Shown: piece by piece, positions 43,088 to 51,329 of the stretch
How the letters are laid out: every line of letters starts with the position of its first letter
How positions within the stretch are numbered: position 1 is the stretch's first letter
Assembly (NCBI RefSeq): GCF_013389455.1
Contig: NZ_CP058278.1
Coordinates: forward strand, 2,790,001 to 2,854,000
Direction of reading: 5' to 3'
Origin: Flavobacterium inviolabile
GTDB taxonomy: Bacteria > Bacteroidota > Bacteroidia > Flavobacteriales > Flavobacteriaceae
DNA length: 64,000 nucleotides
The notes under the pieces: model-generated
What the model was told of the DNA's origin: nothing
Databases searched by the model: none
Seen by the model: only the letters and a program-made list of their open reading frames with translations
Made by a program: the position numbers and the translations under genes

Positions 43088-45787
43088 TTATTCCTTTTCC
43101 GTTGTATTATACCTTGGCAGCGTAAAATGAAACACGGTTCCGTCTTCCCTGTTCTCTGCCCATATTTTGCCTTTATGGTGTTCAATAATCTGTTTGCAGA
43201 TCGCTAATCCTAATCCGCTTCCCATCGGTTTTTTGATATTCTGGTTGGTGGACTGGTAAAATTTGTCAAAAATAGCATCCAGATCTTCAGGGTTGATTCC
43301 CTTACCGTTATCTTTTATACTGGTTTGCACACTGTTTTCCGTTACGCTTAAAGTTATCGAAATGTACCCGTTCTTTTCCGGACAGAACTTCACGGCATTC
43401 GAAATCAGGTTGTTGACCACCTGGATAATGCGTTCTTCCTCATAAAAAGCTTCCACTTCTTCTTTATCTTCAAACACTATGGTTATCGTCTTGTTGCGTA
43501 TCAGTTGTTCTAACGGTTCCAAAGCCTTATCTATTGTACTGTTCAGGCTGTTTTTTGTAGCGTGGATCCGCTGTTTTCCGGTTTCAAATTTTTCCAGATC
43601 CAGTATCTTGTTAATCAAACGATTTAACCGATCGGATTCCGAGATAATATTCTTTAAAAACTGTTTGCGCAATTCTTCCGGAATATCATCATCGTGAAAT
43701 AATATCTCGCTGGAGGCTTTTATTGCTGTAATCGGCGTACGCAGTTCGTGCGTAACGGTATCCAGGAACTCATCTTTCTGCAAGTCCTTTTCGATCAGCT
43801 GTTCATTGGCCTGCTGCAACTGGGCGGTAATCTGTTTTAACTCGTTAGATGTTTCGGTAAGCTTTTTATTGATAATGATGTTTTCTTTGGATTCTTCCAG
43901 AATGTGCAGCACTTCCTGAAGGGATATTTTTTCTTCTTTAACCACACTGGAAATCAGGATCCTTGCCGATGCCGTTCCGATGTGTCCGGTTAGCAGGTTT
44001 TCCGCAAATTTAACCAGCCTTGCATCGGCCAGTTTCTGGTTTTTATCCACATTGTATTTAAGGTTAAAAATATTCAATGCTCTTTTGGTGCGTTCTTCTC
44101 CTAAAAAGCGTTTTAAAACTTTTTCAATATCACTGGTATAGGCTGTTCCTTTCCATATAAAAGCATTTTCATGCATCGTAATATATTTGTCGATATCGAT
44201 AAACATCTCGGCATAATTGCGTTCGCGGTAGTTTCCTTTAAAACTGACGGAAACGGCAAGATAAATAATTGTATTAAAGAACAAACTCCAGAACAGCGCA
44301 TGCGGAATGGGCGTCAGATAATCCAGTCCAAACAACTGAAAGGGCTTTAAAAGGGAAATACCCAAAAATCCTTCGGTAATAAAGCTGTTATCGATATTCG
44401 TAATCCCGATGGAATACGGAATTAAAAGCGTGTACACACACACTAAAAATCCGGCAATCATTCCGGAAACAGCCCCTAACAGGGAACCTCTCCGCCACAT
44501 CAATGCTCCGAAAAAGGCCGGAGCCAGCTGTGCCATCACAACAAACGAAACCAGTCCGATGGAAAACAAATTGTAATCCAGTACGTAAAAACGGTAAACC
44601 AGATACGAAACGATAATCAGTAAAAAAATACAAACCTTACGGATGTTTACGATACGCTTGCTATTCTCGTCCTGAACTTCACTCTGTAAGGTTCCCAAAA
44701 AGCCATACGGAATGAGCAGGTTGTTGCTCAGCATGATCGACAATCCGATTGAAGCCACGACTATCATCGAGATCGAAGCTGAAAATCCGCCTAAAAATAC
44801 CAACACTGTGATAACGGAATTATCAAAAAACTGCGGAATCAATAACGAATAGGTATCGGCATTTACGCTGTTTCCCGAAAACAGGATATTCCCGCCCCAT
44901 GCAATGGGATATACAAAAACATTAAAAAGCAGCAAATACAGCGGAAACAGCCAGATGGCCGTTTTGATATGGCTTTCCCTGTTGTTTTCAACCACTGCCA
45001 TCTGGAACTGACGCGGCAGCAGAAAAATGGCAAAAAGGGACAGTAAACACAGAAAAAACCAGTTTAAGGCCTGCGGAATACCGCCAATAGTGTTTTTTTC
45101 TTTAAATCCGGGCAACAGGCTTGCCTGTGCATAAATATCATCAAAACCGTCAAAAACAAAAAAGGTTACATATACACCAACCAGGATAAAAAAGAACAGT
45201 TTTAAAACCGATTCCATTGCAACGGCGGTGACAATTCCTTTTCTTTTTTCGGAGGCATCCACATAACGGGTACCGTAATAAGAGGCAAAAAGGGCTAAAG
45301 CGATAGCCACGTAGGTTGTGGTATCATTAAAAACATTGGAACTCAGTGATGTTTTGGTTACTATCGTAAAGGTTTCGGCTATGGCTTTTAGCTGTAACGA
45401 AATATATGGCAAAATGCCAACCACACTGATAAAGGTAACCAGCGCTCCTAAAAAACGGCTGTTCCCGTAACGCAGGGAAATAAAATCGGCAATACTGGAA
45501 ATCTTGTTAACTCTTGAAATCCGGATGATCTTTCGCAGGATCAGGATCCATGCCGGAATGATAATCACCGGTCCCAGGTACACCGTAAGGTAACTCAGTC
45601 CCGATTTGGCCGCCACGCCAATACTTCCGTAATAGGTCCACGCCGAGCAATATACCGCCAGCGAAAACGTATATACATAAGGGTTATTGGTCCACTTGCT
45701 ATGGGCTTTTTTCTCTGCCCAATGGGCCACAAAAAACAATATGGCCAGATAGAGCAATAAAATGATCAGCAATCCTAAACTATTCAT
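43088..45787 (-). CDS. Sodium:solute symporter-histidine kinase fusion (CbrA/CrbS-like)
   Basis: An 899-residue inner-membrane sensor. Residues 1-545 carry about 13 helices of the SSS/PutP fold (AWTYYGSIGVAAKSGLSYLT, IADFISLRYGNSRFLGAL, APAFFGALMWRRGSLLGAVS). A cytosolic linker and coiled coil (about 555-670, EKISLQEVLHILEESKENI) lead to HisKA with VTHELRTPITAIK (histidine near 679) and the ATPase domain with DNGKGINPEDLD and GSGLGLAIC. It can couple solute binding or transport to phosphorylation of the receiver encoded next. Related CrbS proteins control acs in gammaproteobacteria, and acs is in this same operon. Confidence 0.93.
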   Translation of the reverse strand: MNSLGLLIILLLYLAILFFVAHWAEKKAHSKWTNNPYVYTFSLAVYCSAWTYYGSIGVAAKSGLSYLTVYLGPVIIIPAWILILRKIIRISRVNKISSIADFISLRYGNSRFLGALVTFISVVGILPYISLQLKAIAETFTIVTKTSLSSNVFNDTTTYVAIALALFASYYGTRYVDASEKRKGIVTAVAMESVLKLFFFILVGVYVTFFVFDGFDDIYAQASLLPGFKEKNTIGGIPQALNWFFLCLLSLFAIFLLPRQFQMAVVENNRESHIKTAIWLFPLYLLLFNVFVYPIAWGGNILFSGNSVNADTYSLLIPQFFDNSVITVLVFLGGFSASISMIVVASIGLSIMLSNNLLIPYGFLGTLQSEVQDENSKRIVNIRKVCIFLLIIVSYLVYRFYVLDYNLFSIGLVSFVVMAQLAPAFFGALMWRRGSLLGAVSGMIAGFLVCVYTLLIPYSIGITNIDNSFITEGFLGISLLKPFQLFGLDYLTPIPHALFWSLFFNTIIYLAVSVSFKGNYRERNYAEMFIDIDKYITMHENAFIWKGTAYTSDIEKVLKRFLGEERTKRALNIFNLKYNVDKNQKLADARLVKFAENLLTGHIGTASARILISSVVKEEKISLQEVLHILEESKENIIINKKLTETSNELKQITAQLQQANEQLIEKDLQKDEFLDTVTHELRTPITAIKASSEILFHDDDIPEELRKQFLKNIISESDRLNRLINKILDLEKFETGKQRIHATKNSLNSTIDKALEPLEQLIRNKTITIVFEDKEEVEAFYEEERIIQVVNNLISNAVKFCPEKNGYISITLSVTENSVQTSIKDNGKGINPEDLDAIFDKFYQSTNQNIKKPMGSGLGLAICKQIIEHHKGKIWAENREDGTVFHFTLPRYNTTEKE

Positions 45788-45974
45788 AATACCGCTTAAT
45801 CACTAATAATGAAACCAATACTGAAAACACCCATAAGGAAAAAAAGTAAAAATAGATAATCGGAATTCCTCCAATCGCTTCGGCTTTATCGAAAAGTAAA
45901 ACCAAAGGCAGGTTAAAAGCTAATAAAAGCAATAAGGATAAAACGATTAACTTCTGTTCGTGGCGATTTTTCAT
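45780..45974 (-). CDS. Small membrane protein overlapping the symporter-kinase gene
   Basis: A 64-residue protein with two helices (KLIVLSLLLLLAFNLPLVLLF and IIYFYFFSLWVFSVLVSLLVI) and a basic N terminus, MKNRHEQK. The ATG at 45974 is chosen because the frame above it is unlike a protein. Its end overlaps the next gene by 8 bases. Size and place match the small partner proteins (DUF4212/DUF485-like) encoded before SSS symporters, so it may help insert or couple the transporter domain; this is inferred from position. Confidence 0.7.
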   Translation of the reverse strand: MKNRHEQKLIVLSLLLLLAFNLPLVLLFDKAEAIGGIPIIYFYFFSLWVFSVLVSLLVIKRYYE

Positions 45975-46054
45975 TTTAATATACGAAACCAAATGACTCC
46001 GGCGCTTGCAAACAAGGAAACCGGAGTACAATTAGCAACTAGGTAGTTATATAC

Positions 46055-46279
46055 TTATTCTTTACTGTCATATTCTCCTATCAGGGCATAATAGCCAAAC
46101 GTTCCCAAACCTAAAACGATTAACGGCGTTAAGATGAATAAAATGATGATTCCAAACACCAAATCGTCCTGTTTTCCGGTTGTAAATTTCGGCAGACCGA
46201 ATATAAAGATACAAAAATAGGCTGCGGCTAAAGCTAATAAAAGCCAGACAATTCCGAGAATTCTTTTTATTTTGTTCAT
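46055..46279 (-). CDS. DUF6814-type small membrane protein
   Basis: A 74-residue protein with two membrane helices (about 8-28 and 42-65): RILGIVWLLLALAAAYFCIF, then FGIIILFILTPLIVLGLGTF, ending GEYD. It matches the small protein found just after MFS carriers of this kind in Bacteroidota (DUF6814). It starts 10 bases after the MFS stop, and is perhaps an accessory subunit of that carrier. Confidence 0.7.
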   Translation of the reverse strand: MNKIKRILGIVWLLLALAAAYFCIFIFGLPKFTTGKQDDLVFGIIILFILTPLIVLGLGTFGYYALIGEYDSKE

Positions 46280-46289
46280 GATACTGCTT

Positions 46290-47825
46290 TTAGTCGTTAA
46301 TATTTTTATCTTTTCCGTTAATATAGAACACTCCTATCACAAAACTGATCGCTGCAATGATAATCGGATACCATAATCCTTCCAGGTAAAACTCGGCATT
46401 ACCGTTGTCTTTTGCTACAGTTACCAGATACGTGGAAATGGCAGGCAGCAAACCACCAAAGATTCCGTTTCCAACGTGGTATGGCAGCGACATGGACGTA
46501 TATCGGATTTTTACCGGGAACATTTCCACTAAAAAGGCTGCTATCGGTCCGTAAACCATCGTTACAAAAATCACCTGAACAAACACTAAGAAAATCAGCA
46601 GCCATTTGTCTGAAGCATTGATATGCACAGTGGTTTTAACATCCGATTTTGCTTTTCCGTCCACCATTACCGGTTTCCCGTCTTCTAAATGTACGGTTTT
46701 TATCTGTTCCCATTGGGTACCGTCTGAGAATTCTTTTGTTGTTGTATACACGGAATCAATTGTCTGGTGGGCATTTTCCTTCATGATGGCAACCAGTTTT
46801 GTTTTTTCAACGATTTCCGTTTTTAACGCCACGTCTGTTGTGCTGTACATGGCCTTGTATATTGGTCGGTATAAGAATATCGCCAGCAGCATTCCGGTCA
46901 TCATAATGCTTTTTCTGCCAATCTTATCACTCAGCCAGCCGAAAACCACAAAGAAAGGAGTTCCCATCAGCAGGGCAATACCGAGTAAAGTATCCACCTG
47001 CGTGGAATCGACACTCATTACCGTTTTCATAAAGTTCATCGCATAAAACTGCCCGGTATACCAGACAACTCCCTGCCCCATTGCCGCTCCGAATAAAGCC
47101 AGCAGGACAAATTTTAGATTGTAACGGTTTCCGAAACTTTCTTTCAGCGGGTTTGTACTGGTTTTCCCTTCGGCTTTCGCTTTGGCAAAAACCGGCGATT
47201 CATGCATGTTCTTACGGATCAAATAGGATACCAGCACCATTAATATCGATACCCAGAACGGTACTCTCCATCCCCACTCGTCAAAAGCTTCTGAGGATAA
47301 GGAAGTTTTTGTTACCAGAATAACCATCAGGGAAACAAATAAACCTGCCGTTGCCGTTGTTTGAATCCAGGACGTCCAGTAACCTCTTTGTCCTATTGGT
47401 GCGTGTTCGGCCACATAGGTCGCCGCACCGCCATATTCTCCGCCTAATGCCAGTCCCTGTAAAAGTCTTAAAAGCAAAACCAGTAAGGGTGCCATAAAGC
47501 CTATCGTTTCATAACTGGGAATACAGCCTATTAAAAAAGTGGCACCACCCATTAAAAGCAGGGTAACCATAAACGTATATTTTCTACCGATCAAATCGCC
47601 CAGACGTCCGAAAAATAAAGCTCCGAACGGACGAACCACGAATCCGGCCGCAAACGTTGCCAGTGTCGACAAAAATGCCGCAGTGGGATTGTCGGACGGG
47701 AAAAATTTGGTGGAAATAACTACTGCCAAACTTCCGAAAATATAGAAGTCATACCATTCGATAAGTGTTCCTACAGACGATGCTGTGATAACACTCCATA
47801 TTCCTTTTGTTGATTTATTACTCAT
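46290..47825 (-). CDS. MFS metabolite:proton symporter (MHS family, carboxylate-type)
   Basis: A 511-residue, 12-helix inner-membrane carrier. TLIEWYDFYIFGSLAVVI is helix 1 of the metabolite:H+ symporter family (ProP/PcaK/ShiA), loop 2-3 is FGRLGDLIGRKYTF, and VLLLRLLQGLALGGEYGGAATYVAE is helix 4. Between helices about 8 and 9 is a 90-residue extracytoplasmic insert (about 325-420, VYTTTKEFSDGTQ...HINASDK), absent from the usual 430-450-residue members. In this operon the cargo is probably a short carboxylate such as acetate or propionate. Confidence 0.88.
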   Translation of the reverse strand: MSNKSTKGIWSVITASSVGTLIEWYDFYIFGSLAVVISTKFFPSDNPTAAFLSTLATFAAGFVVRPFGALFFGRLGDLIGRKYTFMVTLLLMGGATFLIGCIPSYETIGFMAPLLVLLLRLLQGLALGGEYGGAATYVAEHAPIGQRGYWTSWIQTTATAGLFVSLMVILVTKTSLSSEAFDEWGWRVPFWVSILMVLVSYLIRKNMHESPVFAKAKAEGKTSTNPLKESFGNRYNLKFVLLALFGAAMGQGVVWYTGQFYAMNFMKTVMSVDSTQVDTLLGIALLMGTPFFVVFGWLSDKIGRKSIMMTGMLLAIFLYRPIYKAMYSTTDVALKTEIVEKTKLVAIMKENAHQTIDSVYTTTKEFSDGTQWEQIKTVHLEDGKPVMVDGKAKSDVKTTVHINASDKWLLIFLVFVQVIFVTMVYGPIAAFLVEMFPVKIRYTSMSLPYHVGNGIFGGLLPAISTYLVTVAKDNGNAEFYLEGLWYPIIIAAISFVIGVFYINGKDKNIND

Positions 47826-47845
47826 AAATGATTAGTCAAAGTTGT

Positions 47846-49195
47846 TTATAAATAGATTTGCAGTTGAATCAATAAATCCCCTTTCATGCCGTCAATATTG
47901 TCTTTTGCAATATAAACCGGACGCGTGGAATACTGAGTGGTGATTTTAGCGTGGTGTCCGTCCAGAAAGAAATTGGCACCGATATCAAACTGAGAGCTTG
48001 ATTTTTCCAATGCATCAAACTTTTTATAGGTATAGGCACTAAAAGGCTGAATGCGAACCGTTGGTTTTTCGGCTTTACACGGCAGCAGGAAACCTGCCTG
48101 GGTATACCAGATCGTTCCGGAACCAATCATGGGCTGTGTGTTACCGGCTCCTGCCAAAGCTCTGTCGCCTGTAAAACCAGGATCGGAAGCTCCTACATTC
48201 ATAATCCCGATATTTCTCAGGTAATTGGGTCCGAAATCATAATCGTATAGCACGGAATATGCTGTTAAAGCCATCTTTTTGTCCTTGGCTCCCAATGGCA
48301 TATCCAAAAAGGCATCGGCTGCAAATAATTTCATGTCGTGTTTTGAAACGATACCGTTTACCGAGGTACGGGTCGCTTCCGGTGCCGTATAAAATCCGGC
48401 TCCCAAATTGAAGACTCTTTTGGTACCCAGGTAAGAACCTACTTTATAAGGAAGCAAATTCGATTCCTGATCTAAAAACTGATACTCAAAATACCCGGCT
48501 TTCGACCATCGGGTATTCCCGCTGTTATCCACGGCAACGGCATTATCGGCAACCGCTACATCCACAGGAGCCGTACTGGTGGCAAAAGGTTTGTTGATGC
48601 TCATGCGGTATTCCAGTTTTCCGTATTTCCCTTTGGCGAATATTCCCACCTGTCGGGCAAACTGATCGGCATTATCAATTAACGGCCAGTTAAAAATCGG
48701 GGCATCAATTGTCAGGAAATTCAGTGTGGAGGCCATCGTCATACGGGAAAGTCCCATATAGTAATGCAATCCGCCGCCTATCGATAAACTGAATTTCTTA
48801 TCGGCTTCCGGCAATACAACTGCATATTCGTTCCAGGCATCGTGAAAAAACATACCCGGTTTTTTTGTAGAACCTGCCGGGCTGCTGAAAGTTTGATTGT
48901 TAATCCCGAAATGGGTCACAATCATGTATCTTTTTGAAATCTGTGCATACGCCAGCATTCGCAAACGTCTGTTGCCAATATCGGTATTCGTACTGGCCGG
49001 TTCATCACCAATCATTGTTCCCGGATTCATTTCGGAGGAACGAAACCAAATCTGATTCCATGCAATAAAGCGCATGTATTTGGATCCGTCTTCATTGAAA
49101 TTTACTTTTAATCCTGAACCATAATCCGTGGAACCCTGAGAATAGCTTTCTACCGAGAGAAACAGTAAGCCGGCTAATAAAATGATCCGCTTCAT
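47846..49195 (-). CDS. Outer-membrane porin-like beta barrel
   Basis: A 449-residue protein with a signal peptide (1-19, ending VESYSQ) and about 16 amphipathic strands rich in aromatic pairs (MRFIAWNQIWFRSS, RYMIVTHFGINNQTF, SLSIGGGLHYYMGLS), finishing in LLIQLQIYL, a barrel C-terminal strand. It belongs to the porin class that Bacteroidota encode beside MFS carboxylate carriers, and likely passes the operon's substrate through the outer membrane. It is the first gene of the eight-gene operon and ends 21 bases before the MFS gene. Confidence 0.8.
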   Translation of the reverse strand: MKRIILLAGLLFLSVESYSQGSTDYGSGLKVNFNEDGSKYMRFIAWNQIWFRSSEMNPGTMIGDEPASTNTDIGNRRLRMLAYAQISKRYMIVTHFGINNQTFSSPAGSTKKPGMFFHDAWNEYAVVLPEADKKFSLSIGGGLHYYMGLSRMTMASTLNFLTIDAPIFNWPLIDNADQFARQVGIFAKGKYGKLEYRMSINKPFATSTAPVDVAVADNAVAVDNSGNTRWSKAGYFEYQFLDQESNLLPYKVGSYLGTKRVFNLGAGFYTAPEATRTSVNGIVSKHDMKLFAADAFLDMPLGAKDKKMALTAYSVLYDYDFGPNYLRNIGIMNVGASDPGFTGDRALAGAGNTQPMIGSGTIWYTQAGFLLPCKAEKPTVRIQPFSAYTYKKFDALEKSSSQFDIGANFFLDGHHAKITTQYSTRPVYIAKDNIDGMKGDLLIQLQIYL

Positions 49196-49260
49196 AAGGT
49201 GTTAAAATTTGGTTGTTAATTTGTTTTTTGCTTTACCAAATTCTGAAAAGGAAACGGAAA

Positions 49261-49284
49261 AAAAATATTGCTGTATATATTTTT
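49261..49284. promoter_or_regulatory. A+T dyad upstream of the porin operon
   Basis: AAAAATA (49261-49267), then TGTATAT and TTTTT (49272-49284), form an imperfect dyad 66 bases before the porin start. A similar element, AAAAATACA...TGTATATTTTT, lies before the aromatic operon at 50636-50658. A shared regulator is possible; the sites are simple in composition, so chance cannot be excluded. Confidence 0.35.
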
Positions 49285-49298
49285 GTAAAGTAGTATAG

Positions 49299-49718
49299 CT
49301 AATCTTTAAAGCGCTCCCATTTTATCAGCATAAATTTGTCCCCAAGCTCCGTAATGATCATTCCGGCACCCGATAATTGCTCTTTGTTTTTAAGATATTC
49401 TATCAGTTCTATATGGTTAAAAATCTTGTAGGTAGGATGATAATCGGCGTGTGAAGGCTTTTTGATCTTAAATTCCTTTATCCAGTTGCTCACCGTTACA
49501 TGGGAAACCCCGATAATCCGTTCAATTTCGCGGTAACTCAGCCCTTCCAGGTACAACTGCAATGCTTTTGTTACATAGTAATTATCGATCTTTTTACCCA
49601 GTTTGTTAACGGTAAAGTAATATTGGCATTTTTTGCACAAATACCGCTGACGCTGGTTGATCACACCGCTTTTAACGATCTTGTCGTTCTGGCATTTCGG
49701 GCAGGCTAAAATCTCCAT
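49299..49718 (-). CDS. Zinc-ribbon HTH protein derived from an IS1-type InsA
   Basis: A 139-residue protein. Residues 1-40 form a zinc ribbon (CPKCQND and CKKCQYY, two CxxC pairs) and 55-90 a helix-turn-helix (YLEGLSYREIERIIGVSHVTVSNWI), as in IS1 InsA and other transposase N-terminal modules. No DDE catalytic domain, ribosomal slippage site or terminal inverted repeat is present; the last 50 residues (NHIELIEYLKNKEQLSG...MLIKWERFKD) are unlike InsA. The ATG at 49718 opens the zinc ribbon. It stands just upstream of the porin/acs operon and is probably a domesticated DNA-binding regulator. Confidence 0.7.
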   Translation of the reverse strand: MEILACPKCQNDKIVKSGVINQRQRYLCKKCQYYFTVNKLGKKIDNYYVTKALQLYLEGLSYREIERIIGVSHVTVSNWIKEFKIKKPSHADYHPTYKIFNHIELIEYLKNKEQLSGAGMIITELGDKFMLIKWERFKD

Positions 49719-49888
49719 GTATATAAATTTTGCATAAATATAGTATTTTAGCAACAATACATTCATCAATTTGCTATTTTTTTAAATAAAAAATTACACT
49801 TTACATATAATTAAAGCACTATATTTACGATTAAAACAGTAAATATGCTTTTTAAAAAATTACACCGTTTTAATCTATATATCCGGTC

Positions 49889-50506
49889 ATGTATATGAAA
49901 TCCTTGCTTTTGTCAGCTGCCGTCTTATCATTCACGCTGTTATCCTGTAAACATCCCCTGCCAAATCACCAGTCCGAAACAACTGCAAATCATTATGATT
50001 TTCCGGTCGATTCCGTAGAAAGGGCTTTTTTAGACGGGAAACTGTTTTACAGCAGTTTTATCCGCCTGCATCCGAAAGATTATGCCTATATCTATATTGA
50101 TGAAGAATATATCAATCAGCTCCATAACGAAACCACAAAACAGCTTTTTAACACTACCGAATACCTGACCGCAGAAAACAGGGAGGCATATTATCAAAAA
50201 ATCATGAGTACCATACCAAAAGAGGACCGCATCATTTTTGACAGGATCTGGGAATTAAAAGAAGTACGGGAACAAATATCCGGCGATGGCGGATTGCATA
50301 CCCTGGCTACCTGGATGACACAAAAACCTACAGCTGACGATCCGTTTTACTATATAGAAGTCCGGCGACTGTACCTGGAACGATTTGGAATCTGTACGGG
50401 TATCGGTTTTGTAAAGGTGCATTCCCAAAGCCATAAGATGTTCGTTGCCAATCGCGATGGCGAATACCTGCCGCTAAAGGAATGGCGAAAAATCAAGGAC
50501 GACTAA
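49889..50506 (+). CDS. Hypothetical lipoprotein
   Basis: A 205-residue predicted lipoprotein (signal MYMKSLLLSAAVLSFTLLSC, lipobox cysteine 20; the ATG at 49895 would serve equally). The mature part is acidic with no known domain: FPVDSVERAFLDGKLFYSSF, IPKEDRIIFDRIWELKEVRE and a conserved-looking end, RFGICTGIGFVKVHSQSHKM. It is a single gene between the InsA-like regulator and the aromatic operon. No function is proposed. Confidence 0.65.
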   Translation: MYMKSLLLSAAVLSFTLLSCKHPLPNHQSETTANHYDFPVDSVERAFLDGKLFYSSFIRLHPKDYAYIYIDEEYINQLHNETTKQLFNTTEYLTAENREAYYQKIMSTIPKEDRIIFDRIWELKEVREQISGDGGLHTLATWMTQKPTADDPFYYIEVRRLYLERFGICTGIGFVKVHSQSHKMFVANRDGEYLPLKEWRKIKDD

Positions 50507-50633
50507 ACCGGCAATATATTCACAACTATCAGTCTTAAAAACACTTATAACCGGCATTCCGTTTAAAACAGGTTGAAACGCTCCGAAAACGCAATAAAAT
50601 CACAAAAAATACACAATTCTTAAAAAATATAGA

Positions 50634-50705
50634 ATAAAAATACATAGTGTATATTTTTATCATTTTAAAAATATTAATTGCAAAAAAAAACCTTTAATTT
50701 GCAAT
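50634..50705. promoter_or_regulatory. Two dyads upstream of the aromatic-acid operon
   Basis: ATAAAAATACA (50634-50644) faces TGTATATTTTTAT (50648-50660) with a 2-base bulge; nearer the gene, ATTGCAAA (50677-50684) and TTTGCAAT (50698-50705) are perfect arms 13 bases apart, ending 15 bases before the ATG. The second overlaps the place where a -7 box is expected (TTAATTTG, imperfect), as an operator would. No local regulator gene for the operon is present. The gap 50507-50633 shows nothing else. Confidence 0.45.
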
Positions 50706-50720
50706 AAAACAAACAACACT

Positions 50721-51326
50721 ATGCATCTTGATCCGTCTGTATTAGACCAATCGGCAATATACAAACTACTTACCGGCGCCGTGATTCCGCGCCCTATCGG
50801 CTGGATATCATCCGTGAATAATGAAGGCGTTTACAACCTGGCTCCTTTTTCTTTTTTCAATGCAGTTGGCGAAGATCCGCCGCATGTCATGTTTTCCACA
50901 GTACGCCCCAACAACACCAATAAAGACACACTGAATAATGTACTGGAAACCAAACAATTTGTAGTCAATATGGTTACGGAAGAGCTGGTTGAAAAAATGA
51001 ACATGACCTCGATGAATATTCCTTCCGACCAAAGTGAATTTGAACTGGCCGGACTAACACCGATCCCTTCTTTAAAAGTAAAAGCACCACGGGTAAAAGA
51101 ATGCCAGATCACTATGGAGTGCGAACTGGTACATCACTATACGCTGGAAAACCACAAGCATGGCGGCGCAACAATTGTTATTGGCAAAGTGGTCATGTTT
51201 CATGTTGCAGAAGATGTATTACTCGACAATTATAAAATTAATATGGAAACCTATAAGCCCGTAGCGCGTTTGGCCGGTTCCAATTATTCAAAATTAGGAG
51301 AGATATTCTCCATTAAAAGAGCATAA
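50721..51326 (+). CDS. Flavin reductase-like FMN-binding split-barrel protein
   Basis: A 201-residue flavoprotein. VIPRPIGWISSVNNEGVYNLAPFSFFN near residues 22-48 is the FMN phosphate-binding region of the DIM6/NTAB-type flavin reductase family, and FVVNMVTEELVEKMNMTS is the conserved helix. It may supply reduced flavin, or help an oxygenase step, in the operon. It is the first gene; the monooxygenase gene follows after 3 bases. A stand-alone catabolic role is also possible, because some members act on aromatic or N-heterocyclic rings. Confidence 0.85.
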   Translation: MHLDPSVLDQSAIYKLLTGAVIPRPIGWISSVNNEGVYNLAPFSFFNAVGEDPPHVMFSTVRPNNTNKDTLNNVLETKQFVVNMVTEELVEKMNMTSMNIPSDQSEFELAGLTPIPSLKVKAPRVKECQITMECELVHHYTLENHKHGGATIVIGKVVMFHVAEDVLLDNYKINMETYKPVARLAGSNYSKLGEIFSIKRA

Positions 51327-51329
51327 ACA

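Noticed and set aside
49299..49769. Insertion sequence of the IS1 family
   Set aside because: There is no DDE transposase frame next to it, no terminal inverted repeat and no target duplication; only the DNA-binding part is present.
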